Shown piece by piece: positions 9,692-19,996 of a DNA stretch of 40,000 nt. The notes under the pieces are model-generated. The model worked only from the letters and a program-made list of their open reading frames with translations. It did not search any database and had not been told where the DNA came from. Within the stretch, counting starts at the first letter, position 1, and every line of letters starts with the position of its first letter. Origin of the DNA: Botryococcus braunii. Its lineage: Eukaryota > Chlorophyta > Trebouxiophyceae. Location: NCBI GenBank assembly GCA_002005505.1, contig KV908554.1, forward strand, positions 30,001 to 70,000. Direction: 5' to 3'. Both the position numbers and the translations under genes were made by a program.

Positions 9692-10403
9692 TACACCCAC
9701 TGCAGGGATGTTTCAACACCCCATTTACATCGAGCCACTTGACTGCATCCCAGCTGAGAAGTTTAACAGTCATGATATTCCCATTGTACAGCTTTTGACC
9801 CCAGCCATGCAAATTGCCGAGGCTTTTCCTCAGCCTTTGACTGGTCAATTTGCAGATGTGGCAATTAACCAGGTACCCACCATCTTCATTCCAACTGCTT
9901 CTATGCCTGAATTTAAGTTTGCATTTATGAAGCCAGCTGTTTCAAAAGACACGAAGCCTACACAGTTCTCGCCTATGGCGGTACGCACTGGACACTTTGA
10001 TACGGGCTGTAATGTTAATTTAATGAGTGCCAAAGCTTATGCTGCTAATCAGCATCTATTTTCCAGCACTCAAATCAAAGGTATCCGCCCATTCCGTATC
10101 AATATGGCAGATGGCAGAAGTCATACTATGACTATGCGTGTAGTTGAGGATGTCATCATGTGTATGGACAAAGCTTTTTATATCTCAACATTCTTGATCA
10201 TTGACAATCTCGCAATTGATTACCTGATAGGTTGGGCTTTCATGTTACAGTATGATGTTCAATTAAAGCCTGCTAGGTCACAGTATGCAATAGGCATACC
10301 CCGGGATAATGTGCTGGATCCCATGATGAGTGGTGCCCGGGAGTATCAGCTGCTCCCCCTGTCTTTCAAAACTAAGCGTATGACCCTAGTAGTCGCTCCG
10401 TAG
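9618..10403 (+). CDS. Retroelement aspartic protease, element 2
   Basis: The frame is open upstream from 9525, but coding character begins just after the G11 run (9608-9618), where Gag loses its frame. The protease active site HFDTGCN has DTG at 9999-10007. The expected following features are a hydrophobic strand, MADGRSHTM, and a late hydrophobic strand ending in DYLIGWAFM (about 10216-10242), a D-x-x-I/L-G flap-end motif. A short Gly/Ser/Pro-type repeat (AGIPNQPSAG, AGIGHPSAG) precedes it. The ORF stops at TAG 10401-10403. Its frame is that of Pol, from which it is separated by two stops (10401 and 10443) in 51 bases. Expression must come from a Gag fusion if the G run is one base shorter, or from frameshifting. 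Confidence 0.8.
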   Translation, partial: EFFHTGAGIPNQPSAGIGHPSAGINTPTAGMFQHPIYIEPLDCIPAEKFNSHDIPIVQLLTPAMQIAEAFPQPLTGQFADVAINQVPTIFIPTASMPEFKFAFMKPAVSKDTKPTQFSPMAVRTGHFDTGCNVNLMSAKAYAANQHLFSSTQIKGIRPFRINMADGRSHTMTMRVVEDVIMCMDKAFYISTFLIIDNLAIDYLIGWAFMLQYDVQLKPARSQYAIGIPRDNVLDPMMSGAREYQLLPLSFKTKRMTLVVAP

Positions 10404-10454
10404 TGTGACGGGGAGGACAGGTCTTTTTCTTCGACAGTCTTTTAATTAGCAACC

Positions 10455-13400
10455 ATGGATTTATACTTTGAATGCATATTTGACGACCGCACGTACGTGC
10501 ATCACGTACCGGATGAAGTTTATGATTTCGATGAAGTAATTCAACTCATGAGAGAGTGTAGAGTGGACACTGCAGTCCTACCATTTTCTCTTAAGTTGGG
10601 AGGATTTGATTCCTCCACTGGTAATCCTGCTGAAACCCCTCTCTCGTCCACACTTGCTCCCATGCATGAAGTGGAACCGTATGACATGTTGTCTGATGCT
10701 TGTCCTCGCTTATGTGAAATCAAGGTTACCCCTCAAACAAACAGCCTGGACCCTGAAAAGCAAAAAGACATTGAAAACTTATTGGAAGAGTTCTCTGAAT
10801 TATTCAGCTCTGGTAAGGATGATTTGGGTTGCATTTCTGACCCCAATATATGCCACCAAATACACCTTAAGCCAGATTCTTACCCGCCTTCCAAATTTCG
10901 TAACATGTCAACGTATTCAGAGAGAGAGAAAGAATTCCTGTCTGGTGAAGTGAAGATGTTGCTTGAACTTGGCATCATTAAGCACTCCACTTCCCCTTGG
11001 GTCTCTGCACCTGTAATTGTCAAAAAGCACGATAACACCCTTAGACTGTGTATTGACTTCCGACCACTCAACGCATGTACTGTCTCGGATCCATACCCCT
11101 TACCTTTGATTGAAAGCATGCTAAGAAAGATGGCTCCTGCAAAATATTTCTCTGCCATGGACATTGCTTCTGCATTTTGGCAAGTGCAAATGCATCCGGA
11201 TCACACGAAATACACTGCATTTGTCACGCATGAAGGCAAATATGAATGGTTGCGTATGCCCTTTGGCCTGAGAAATGCTTCGAGCACCTTTCAACGTCTG
11301 ATGGATAATGTGCTTGGCTCTGCCCTCTTCTCTCATGCTTACTTGGACGACGTACATGTATTTTCTAACACTTGGGAAGATCATGTGAAACACATAAGGG
11401 ACACCTTTGAAAAGCTTGTTCAACATAAAATTAAGCTGAAAAGACCAAAGTGCATATTTGGTGCTGAGTACTTGAAGACTTTAGGGCATGTTGTAGGACA
11501 AGGTTGCTTGCGCCCTGACCCTGATAATGTTGCAGCTATTCTAAACCTGCCCCCACCTAGAGATGTTTCAACCACTAGGTCCGTGCTAGGTGCTGCCGGG
11601 TATTATCGGGAGTATGTGGAGAACTTTGCAAGGATCACTGAACCAATGTCCCGTTTGCTGAAAAAGACTTCTATGTTTAACTGGACACCCGAATGTCAGC
11701 TTGCTTTTGAACAAGTGAAACATCGTCTGGCATCTGAGCCAGTGTTGCGTGCTCCAAACTTTAACTTACCTTTTATTCTTACCACTGATTGGTCAAAGAC
11801 GGCAATAGGTGCCGTATTGAGCCAACCTGACCCTGTTAAAAATGAGAATGGTATTCATTTTGATCACCCTGTTGCATTTGCCTCTAAGACTTTAAAAGAT
11901 GCAGAGAGAAATTATTCTCCAACTGAGGGTGAGTGTCTTGCACTTGTGTGGGCATGTGAGAAATTCCGTCCCTTCTTACATGGTAGGAGATTCATAGCGT
12001 ACACTGATCATTCACCTTTGCAGTATCTTGACTCAAAAAGGGTGCTTGACAGTAAACTGGAGCGGTGGGCAATAAGGTTGCAAGAATTTGATATAGAGAT
12101 CAGATACAAAAAGGGTGCTGATAATCTTGTAGCTGACTGCCTCTCGCGTTGCGTGCATTCCGAGATGTTGCATGTGTGTGCTGTGACCCCCACTTGGCAA
12201 AATAACCCCCAAAGGCAAAGTGATTTGGATTCTATACCATGTGTGATTTGTGGATTCCCTCAAGGAGATGACAACATTGTGCTTTGTGATGGATGTAACC
12301 GTTGCTTCCATCTTAGATGTCTTTTCCCTCCTCGTTCAACTGTTCCGGGAGGATGTTGGTTTTGCCCTGCATGTGTTCCCTACTTAGGAAAGGGGGGAGA
12401 ACTGAAGATTGAGGAGCTCAGGAAGAAGGAAACGCCATTGCGACACCACAGACATGACCCATACAGGGATTCACTATTTTTAGAATATGTACAGTCGCAG
12501 CATAATTTGGATTTATTGGCTGCTCTTTCTCCCAAGCTTGCAGTAGAATTTAGACGAAGAGGATCTTATTTTACAGTGCACCCATCTATTCCGGATTGGC
12601 TCATGGTATTCAAGAAGATCAGAGGTAAGCCACCGCGATGGTTAGTGTGCCCTCCTGTTGAGTTTCGTTGGGATGTGATTGCAATGATACATGATGTACT
12701 TGCACACCCCGGAGTTGCTCAAACCTTGACAGTGTTACATCTGCATTTCCATTGGCCTGGTGTTAAGGCTGATGTAGAGCTCTTTGTACGTACATGCGAA
12801 CCTTGTCAGAAGGCGAAAGCCGTAACTCCGATACCGCCTCTCATGCATAAGCCTGCATTGTTTGGACCGATGAATCATGTTCATATTGATTTGTTTGGAC
12901 CAATCCCACGCATGTTAGCAAAAGACAAAAATGGCAATCAGGATAAATCGAAAATTTGGGTTGTGGTCATGGTTGACTATTTTACTAAAGTAGCTGAACT
13001 CATGCCCGTTGATGATAAAACCCCTTTTTCAGTATCCCGTGCCTTCTATCATGCATGGATTTGTAGGTATGGCGTGCCTGCAGTGCTCACCTCTGACAAT
13101 GGGAATGAATTTGCTTCTGATTTTGCACACATGCTGTCTCGTCTTGGCATCTATCATATTCACATATCTCCCAATCATCCCTCGGCCAATGGCGTGGTAG
13201 AACGGCTTGTGCAGACTGTTAAAAGTATGTTGCAGAAACATTACAATGACCATCCTACTGATTGGTCTTCGTCCCTGCCTATTGTGTTGCAAGCTTACAT
13301 GTCTCGGAAACACACCTCACTTCGCAACTTTTCACCTGCTGAAATGTTGTACGGATTTGCTCCAAAATTGCCTTTGGCTGTGAGAGACGTGCTTGTAAAT

Positions 13401-13889
13401 GTGGCAGAGGCCCTTTCCCCTGAACACCATGTGTGTAATTTGCAAGACCGTCTGATTGAGCAGTATGACCGAGTGGCACGTGCTTTAGACTATGCCATGC
13501 ATAAGAACATTGTTGGGCGCTCTCTCAAGACTTGTGGTAAACGCAAATGCACAGACTTACAGGTGGGGGACTTAGTTTTAGAACTTACACCAATTTCTGG
13601 CCCTCTACAGACTGGACTTAAGGGCCCCTTTGAAATAGTTTCTCTTAATGACTCAAAAACTATTGCTGTTTTACGCACTGGCAAAACTAGGTTTAAGGAA
13701 GCCAGGCTGTTTAAGCGTCACACTTCACACTTGGTGAAATTTCATGAACCGCTTCGTGACTGGGGGGGGATGAGAATGCATAATACAAGAGATTACGAAT
13801 TTCAGTATGTTGCTGAATTCGCTCCCAACAATCATCACGTAGCGCTTCGGCAGTATGAAATCTTCAACCAGCTGGAACTTGGACACTAA
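10455..13889 (+). CDS. pol: Pol polyprotein with internal PHD finger, element 2
   Basis: This 1144-residue ORF has its own ATG in a good eukaryotic start context (ACCATGG). Reverse transcriptase covers about residues 130-345, with catalytic D236 (MDIASAF) and YLDD at 296-299. RNase H is at about 435-570 (D445, TDHSPLQYL, ADCLSR). A C4HC3 PHD finger occupies residues 596-640 (nt 12240-12374). Integrase follows: zinc motif H746, H751, C781, C784, then a core with D812, D881 and E916. The C-terminal part has a GPF motif (GLKGPFEIV). There is no protease and no chromodomain. Pol reads from its own start rather than as a Gag fusion, which is less usual for gypsy elements. It is intact from ATG to TAA. 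PHD fingers read histone H3 tails, so a chromatin-targeting role is plausible but inferred. Confidence 0.93.
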   Translation: MDLYFECIFDDRTYVHHVPDEVYDFDEVIQLMRECRVDTAVLPFSLKLGGFDSSTGNPAETPLSSTLAPMHEVEPYDMLSDACPRLCEIKVTPQTNSLDPEKQKDIENLLEEFSELFSSGKDDLGCISDPNICHQIHLKPDSYPPSKFRNMSTYSEREKEFLSGEVKMLLELGIIKHSTSPWVSAPVIVKKHDNTLRLCIDFRPLNACTVSDPYPLPLIESMLRKMAPAKYFSAMDIASAFWQVQMHPDHTKYTAFVTHEGKYEWLRMPFGLRNASSTFQRLMDNVLGSALFSHAYLDDVHVFSNTWEDHVKHIRDTFEKLVQHKIKLKRPKCIFGAEYLKTLGHVVGQGCLRPDPDNVAAILNLPPPRDVSTTRSVLGAAGYYREYVENFARITEPMSRLLKKTSMFNWTPECQLAFEQVKHRLASEPVLRAPNFNLPFILTTDWSKTAIGAVLSQPDPVKNENGIHFDHPVAFASKTLKDAERNYSPTEGECLALVWACEKFRPFLHGRRFIAYTDHSPLQYLDSKRVLDSKLERWAIRLQEFDIEIRYKKGADNLVADCLSRCVHSEMLHVCAVTPTWQNNPQRQSDLDSIPCVICGFPQGDDNIVLCDGCNRCFHLRCLFPPRSTVPGGCWFCPACVPYLGKGGELKIEELRKKETPLRHHRHDPYRDSLFLEYVQSQHNLDLLAALSPKLAVEFRRRGSYFTVHPSIPDWLMVFKKIRGKPPRWLVCPPVEFRWDVIAMIHDVLAHPGVAQTLTVLHLHFHWPGVKADVELFVRTCEPCQKAKAVTPIPPLMHKPALFGPMNHVHIDLFGPIPRMLAKDKNGNQDKSKIWVVVMVDYFTKVAELMPVDDKTPFSVSRAFYHAWICRYGVPAVLTSDNGNEFASDFAHMLSRLGIYHIHISPNHPSANGVVERLVQTVKSMLQKHYNDHPTDWSSSLPIVLQAYMSRKHTSLRNFSPAEMLYGFAPKLPLAVRDVLVNVAEALSPEHHVCNLQDRLIEQYDRVARALDYAMHKNIVGRSLKTCGKRKCTDLQVGDLVLELTPISGPLQTGLKGPFEIVSLNDSKTIAVLRTGKTRFKEARLFKRHTSHLVKFHEPLRDWGGMRMHNTRDYEFQYVAEFAPNNHHVALRQYEIFNQLELGH

Positions 13890-14010
13890 ATGTGGGGGTA
13901 GTAGAAGTCATTTTCCCTGCAGGTGTATGGAGTTCTCTTTGATTTGCAGCACAGACCTTGGAATGGCAGAGAGTCTTCAGATTCTTGGCAGCACTTTACC
14001 GGTCTTGTTC

Positions 14011-14207
14011 TGGGGCTTTCCCCTTTTCTTGCAGTAATGCTAAGGGGCTTTCCCCTCATTTCTTTTTTGTCTTTTGGCACTTGCGCCATTCCCATTTATT
14101 GGCACTTGCGCCACCTTTATGATTTTGCATTTTGGCACTTGCGCCATTCCCATTCATTGGCACTTGCGCCACCTTTATGGTTTTATCTTTTTTTGGCACT
14201 TGCGCCA
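14011..14207 (+). repeat. Short repeats in the 3' region of element 2
   Basis: A 13-base motif, GGCACTTGCGCCA, occurs five times, starting at 14076, 14101, 14134, 14159 and 14195. The first four form two copies of a 58-base unit. Just before, GGGGCTTTCCCC-type mini-hairpins occur twice (about 14013 and 14045). Confidence 0.85.
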
Positions 14208-14281
14208 GCTTCCAGAAGGATCTTCAGAATATTCGGAGCGTCCGGGGTTCGTGATCTGGGTGGAGCTGGGCGGGTGAGAGA

Positions 14282-14671
14282 ATGCGAGAGGTCCCGGGTT
14301 CATATACTGGGACGTGTATGTGTATGTCTATTAGTAACTTGAGAGATTGTGCTTTGAAGAGCGAGACGGATGTGGCTTGGGGAGAGTATTACAGAAAGGG
14401 GATGGTCCAGGGAAGAGCATTACTGGATCATGAGAGCAGTGATGAGAAAGACAAGCAAGTTGTACAGCCTGCAGTTGTTCCGCCGCAAGAGCAGCCGCAG
14501 AACGTGGAGCAACAACAGTCACGCAAGAAGAGAAAGAGAAGTAGAACTCGTGCTCAGAGAAAGCAAAAGAAAGCAGCGAAATTGGCTTCAGATCTACAGA
14601 GCATGCAGATCAAGATGGAAGTCATGGATTCTGATTATGAGTTTGAGTGGGAAGAAGTACCACAACAGTGA
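14282..14671 (+). CDS. Small basic/acidic ORF downstream of Pol2, function unknown
   Basis: A 129-residue ORF lies 393 bases after the Pol2 stop on the same strand. I recognise no domain. The middle is Gln-rich. It is followed by a dense basic block that reads like a nuclear localisation or RNA-binding signal (KKRKRSRTRAQRKQKK). An acidic, aromatic end (DSDYEFEWEEV) closes it. The clear division into basic and acidic parts and its place after Pol suggest an accessory retroelement protein, but it may be chance. The codons before about 14340 look weaker, so an internal ATG (14402) could be the true start. Confidence 0.4.
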   Translation: MREVPGSYTGTCMCMSISNLRDCALKSETDVAWGEYYRKGMVQGRALLDHESSDEKDKQVVQPAVVPPQEQPQNVEQQQSRKKRKRSRTRAQRKQKKAAKLASDLQSMQIKMEVMDSDYEFEWEEVPQQ

Positions 14672-15353
<682 letters not shown>

Positions 15354-16430
15354 CGGGAAAGAAGGGGTGGAGAATATCAACAGAGAGAAAGAGAGAATTC
15401 ACTAACCAGACCTAAAGCGTAACGACAATTGATAACTTTTGCAGGGGCTGTAGGGTGGTGTATATGTATGCCAGACTGTTGACAAGATTTATCGACATGG
15501 CTCAGCCATGATGAATCCACCGCAGGTTGGCGGCGAGACTTGGAAATTTTGCCAGACCCTTCGGCAAAATTTTGTTGCCGGAGTTTTGAGTGTATGGTTT
15601 AAGTGTACTATCATTTACCCGCGCGGGGTTTAAACTGAGCTTCATTTAGGGTGTATTATCATTTACCTGCTCGGGGTTTAAACCCAGTTGCTATAACACC
15701 TGCAGGCCTGATGGTTATCATTTTCGAAATTATTGTAGGGGCTGTCCACAAGGAGATGTTCATTGCTTTTTAGTTTCAAGCTTTCATGTTCCCTACGTAA
15801 GTACGTGTTACAAGAAGATGTCATCCAAGAATTTGACATTTCTTTAACATTTATGTATATAGCATTCATTGACTTAATCAATAGTATTAATATTGTCCAA
15901 GTTGCCATATTAGTGTAGACATCATCAGTAGTGTCAGATTATAGTACAGAGTTAAACAGGGGCTTTCCTTAGGCATGGTCCGGCAGAACCATGCAGTACA
16001 GAAGAAGAAGACGACAGAAGGAATTACAGAGCAGTACAGTTGATCTACTGTCGGTACCGCCGCAATTTGACAACCTTCAGGAAATTGCGGTGCTCGGCTA
16101 CGGAGAAGCAAGGATGGGATAAAAAGAAAGTGAATGGACTCAATCTCGAAACTACTACAACATTATTTGCAAGCTTTTCAGAACAGGTGACGCTGCTAAA
16201 ACTCAAGGTCATCCTGCGACAGCACTCTGGTGAGCAGACCTCGTCCAACACGATCGCTTCCCAACCCCAGAGCAACGTCGGTATTGGTTTTTGCAATCTC
16301 TCGTTGCCGGTCTTGTCGCGTTCTTTTTGCATTAGTGCCACCGGTAAAAGGGCTTGTAAAGGTAATCTATGGATCTGTTTCTTATCTCATGTAAGAATAT
16401 GTGATGCATGCAGGTTTTGGAGTTTTGAAA
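15354..16430 (+). other. Intergenic region upstream of the F-box gene
   Basis: No gene was found. It contains a perfect 10-bp stem with a 9-base loop at 15544-15572 (AAATTTTGCC / GGCAAAATTT). It also has a near-exact 33-base direct repeat at 15603-15635 and 15651-15683. The promoter of the F-box gene should lie near the right end, but no specific element was recognised. Confidence 0.5.
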
Positions 16431-18310
16431 ATGGAGGTCGTAGATCCCGTCCTGGCCTCACCACGTCTCCGGTTGCAGATAAGGTAACTGTCACGTTGTA
16501 AAACACCGACCGTTGTCAGCGATCGTTGGCATGAATATACACCGAGGCTTCTTCAGGACGTCACTTGCAAACACTTCCAAGCTATGCGTGCATGTTGAAA
16601 CCTCCTAGCAGATTTCTTCGGGCTTTCAGGCCACCGCCGGCTCTAGCCTAGTTGCTACTGTACACGCCTTGCGCCCCCTGCGAACTACATTTTTCCTTGA
16701 AGTTTACAAACTAAATCTCCTTCTGACAGCTCTCCTGTCTGAATCCATCTAATTTTGAAAAATGCAGGCACATAAGGGACCTCCCCCTTGATGTACTGAT
16801 CAAGATACTGGCGAGTTTGGACCTCTTCACTTTGAGGATGACCCGGCTGGTGTGCAAGGCATTTCGCGAGGCGTCCATCCCTCGCATCACTGTCTTATGG
16901 TGCAATAGCTTGAGATTTGATACAACTCCAGAATGGTTGGCTCATGGGCTGGTCGTGTTTTCCTCCATACGTGAGCTTCACCTTGGCTTGGCTCTACCGC
17001 GGGATGCCTCCATGGTTGTCCTCCCTACTGTGGTCTCTACACTGCGCAGCCTCACCGTGACATTCCTGGGTAAAAAAGAAGCAGTCTCTTGCAGCTGGGA
17101 AGCCCTTGTCCCAAGACTGGCTGGCGCGACACAGCTCACTGCCCTGACGATCGACCGCATGGACGTCCAAGGAGCTGGCTTCAAGCTAGCTGACGGCCTC
17201 AGAGCCTTCACCGCCCTGGAGAAGCTGGACTTGCATGCCATTCCGAATGGAGAAGGGGAGAACTTAGCAGAGGCAGTCTTGGAGCTCTCAAGACTGCGCA
17301 GGCTGGGATGCATGTGCTGGGTTGAGGATGGTGATTGCTTCAAGGAGACCGTGATCCACAACGCATCCCGCATGACCCGCCTGCAGTCCCTGGAATGGAG
17401 GGCACAGTCAAAAATCGCAGGTCTGGAGCAAATAGCGACTCTTACTCAGCTGACTTCGCTGCTGTTACATACCCGTAGGTACGCTTGGGGCATATCATCG
17501 GACCTTCTCCAGCTCAGCTGTCTGACTGCTATGCAAGTACTGAGACTGGAGAGGATGGAACTCAGCATGGATGAGCTGCGCCAGTTAGTAAGCCCCATGA
17601 CAAAGCTGCGGGAGCTAGTGTTTTGTTCTGAGGACGGCGACGCAGCACGACTGGACCCTCTCTTGGCCCGGCTCCCAATGATATCAGCGCTTCACATAAG
17701 GGGGGATCTCAGAGATTTGCAGCTTCCTGCCAGTCGCCTCCCCAATGGGTTTGCAAGCCTGCGCTCTGTCTCCTTGCAGCTTATAGGATTTCAACCCACT
17801 GGCGTGGTGAAGCTTGCTGAAGCGTTCACCGGGCTGGAGTCCCTCAAGCTTGGCTGTGACGGCGATGTTGCCCACGCGTTCCTCAACCACCTGCCTTGCT
17901 TCCGCAACCTGACGGAGCTGGAGCTGGATCTGCAATACGAGCAGTTAGATGTGCCTTACCCTGAAATGCCTCAATGCATGGGTTGCACCTCTCTCCGGTT
18001 TTTGGCAGACCTCCGGAACCTCAAGCGTCTGGCGTTCGATCTAATGGTGGATGCTTGGGTCTGGGGTGATGGGAAAAAGTTGGCCGCACTGACAGGGCTC
18101 ACCGAACTGTGCATCAAGCAGGAAGGGCATGTACTCCCTTTGACCAGCGAACAGGTCCGGCCTCTAACGAGGCTCACACGGTTGGAGCGACTGCTTTCCT
18201 GTCTGCCCTGGGGCGCCGCCTTCGACTCCTCCGACTTCAGGAGGGCCTTGCATGGCAGGCAGCATGAGCTGGGCCTCCCCCCTACTAACATCACGCTTTT
18301 GCGCTGGTGA
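16431..18310 (+). CDS. F-box / leucine-rich-repeat protein
   Basis: This is probably a substrate-recognition subunit of an SCF-type ubiquitin ligase. I place exon 1 at 16431-16483 (ATG, donor AAG|GTAACT) and exon 2 at 16768-18310 (acceptor TGCAG). The split codon AG|G joins in phase, giving 531 residues. The F-box is at residues 22-60 (core LPLDVLIKILASLD, then LVCKAF). Most of it would be lost if exon 2 were read from its first ATG. The rest is irregular leucine-rich repeats (LTALTI, LEKLDLHA, LQSLEW, MQVLRLERM, LRELVF, LTELELDL, LTRLERL). It stops at TGA. The 284-base intron has no coding character. Start and intron are inferred from motifs and phase; the exon 2 frame is certain. Confidence 0.82.
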
Positions 18311-19310
18311 TACTGGCAACTTGAAGGAGGTCACATTTTGGTCTGAAATGTGCCTTGCCCCGGGTTTGTCCCCACTCGAAAGGAGACTTCTGCCATTACC
18401 GCCCGGACGTCTGACTCATAGGTGGTCCGAGGGAAAGTGCAACATGCATTTTGGAGAACACGGGGGGGTGTTTCGAGGGGGGTGGGGACACACAGTCGGG
18501 AAAGGGACCTCCAAGACAAGGGTGTCTCAGCATCCCTTGGATGTGGTCGTTGTGAAGCGTTGGGATGTGGACGGGTGTTCACATGGCCATGGCCACCTAG
18601 AGGCTTTGGCCGGACCTCGGTCGCAGTGTTTTGCCCTGCCCAGTGTCACAGTGATCTTATACAGTGTTAGATTTCATAGATATTGTTAGCTGGGGATGCC
18701 ACCGTTGTCCGCGGATGTGCCATGATGCCTATCCCACTTCTCTTAACTTGTGGGATGCACCAATGGTGTTAGCATGCTGGATAGTACATTTCGACGTACA
18801 CTCCCGGCAGGCCCATGCTTCCGGCTACTGTACGTCAACGTGCATCGCCTTGTGGAGTTTCCCTGTGCCCGCGAGACTCCCTAGGGTCTTTTTATGCTCC
18901 AAGCAGATGCTGGGGGTGCTCAGCATGACGATGGGTATTCTAGTTTGGCGCATGGAGCCTGTTGGCTTGAATGCTTAATCTAAAAATCTTGATGATGTTG
19001 AACAAAGTAGAGTCGTGGGTGTTGTTCTTGGGACTGCTTCCAGATGTCCGTCGAGGACAGCAGAACCGTGACCGTCGAAGTTGTTTTGTTGAAGTTGATG
19101 TGGCAGCCACATGTGCCACATGTTGTTCAACCGCTGCCGGTGAGGCTCATTTAGTGAGATGTTCGTTGTAGCTGAAACTTGAGTGAGTGAGGCTTCAGCG
19201 GTTTCGTTGCGTGAAATGTTGTGCAGAGCGCGTGAGGATCGGGGATAAGTGGAGCACTTGGGTTGTGCATGCAGTGTGCAGCACACCTTGCATGCTGAAA
19301 TCAGAGGATA
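18311..19310 (+). other. Intergenic region after the F-box gene
   Basis: One kilobase without a supportable gene. Bases 18331-18390 resemble 29486-29545 (shared core ACTCGAAAGGA with similar flanks), so a diverged dispersed repeat is likely. The overlapping ORFs here have no domain character. Confidence 0.5.
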
Positions 19311-19443
19311 AGAGGGCATCCCCATTTACGCTCGTACGATTCCGAGCACGGTGAGTTGCTGCTCGTACGAACATTCGCGGTGTTCGCAATCCGTACTGCG
19401 AGCGCCGTGATGACTCGTATGAGCACAAAAGCGAATTCCCTCC
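19311..19443 (+). mobile_element. MITE-like short element, degenerate copy
   Basis: About 133 bases align along their length with 29719-29852, including the shared cores CGTACGAACATTCGCGGTG and CCGTACTGCGAGCGCC. The left end AGAGGGCATCC is kept. The right end (AATTCCCTCC) is a decayed inverted copy. No coding capacity was seen. Confidence 0.7.
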
Positions 19444-19636
19444 AACAAGGAGGTTGCTCATCCTCGTGGCTTGCGGGGGATGCAAGAGCAGACGGGAAAG
19501 AACGACAAGAGAGTTCAGATACGTTGTGGAGAGGAGCCCTGGGGCAAGCGAAGCTTTCCCTGCCCTGAGTGGGAAAGTGATAGAGAGTGTGAGAGGTGAT
19601 GTGAGAAGATGGACAGATGTGAGGCTCGAGATTTAC

Positions 19637-19710
19637 ACCCCCCCCCCCCCCCCTCTTTCTGGGAGGAGTTGGAATATTCATATAACATTAATGACCCCCC
19701 CCCCCCCCCG
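19637..19710 (+). repeat. Two poly-C tracts
   Basis: Runs of about 16 and 14 C lie about 45 bases apart, in similar surroundings (GGAGTTGGAATATTC / GGAATTGGAATGATG). They may be remnants of a small duplication. Confidence 0.8.
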
Positions 19711-19783
19711 CGGGTTGGGGGGAATTGGAATGATGGTGAGGTTTTTCGTTTGGATAACCCTGCTGCAATTGATGATATTGGAG

Positions 19784-19996
19784 ACACAAGGGACTTGAGA
19801 TCCAGGCCTGCACTTCATGATCCTAATTAGGCACAAGGGACTTGAGATCCAGGCCTGCACTTCATGATCCTAATTAGGCACAAGGGACTTGAGATCCAGG
19901 CCTGCACTTCAAGATCCTAATTAGGCACAAGGGATTTGAGATCCAGGCCTGCACTTCATGACCCTAATTAGGCACAACGGACTTGAGATCCAGCCC
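19784..19996 (+). repeat. 47-bp minisatellite, about 4.4 copies
   Basis: Units start at 19790, 19837, 19884, 19931 and (partial) 19978. Each carries GACTTGAGATCCAGGCCTGC and CTAATTAGGCACAA, and copies differ by only a few bases. It abuts the left arm of the foldback. Confidence 0.96.

Larger units (their letters stand above)
6392..14671 (+). mobile_element. Second gypsy-type retroelement with PHD finger in Pol (ends undefined)
   Basis: The coding parts run Gag, protease, Pol (RT, RNase H, PHD finger, integrase) and a small downstream ORF. The order RT-RNase H-integrase is that of Ty3/gypsy. The proteins share only family motifs with element 1, and there is no chromodomain and no Gag zinc knuckle. 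Gag has one in-frame TAG, and the Gag-protease junction sits on a G11 run, so this copy is probably degenerate unless recoding is used. Flanking LTRs were looked for by eye between 5870-6391 and 13890-15140 and not found. The coordinates given are the coding limits only. Confidence 0.85.

Noticed and set aside
6596..10445. TAG/TAA read as Gln (alternative nuclear code), which would fuse Gag2, protease and Pol2
   Set aside because: The 514-codon F-box/LRR exon and all other host exons have no in-frame TAA or TAG, although glutamine is common there as CAG/CAA. The change of frame at the G11 run would still remain.
14285..14312. tRNA T-arm-like stretch (GTCCCGGGTTCATATACTGGGAC)
   Set aside because: The loop is too long and no anticodon or acceptor stem can be drawn around it.
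19784..19996. CRISPR-like array
   Set aside because: The repeats are head-to-tail with no unique spacers, in a eukaryotic genome.
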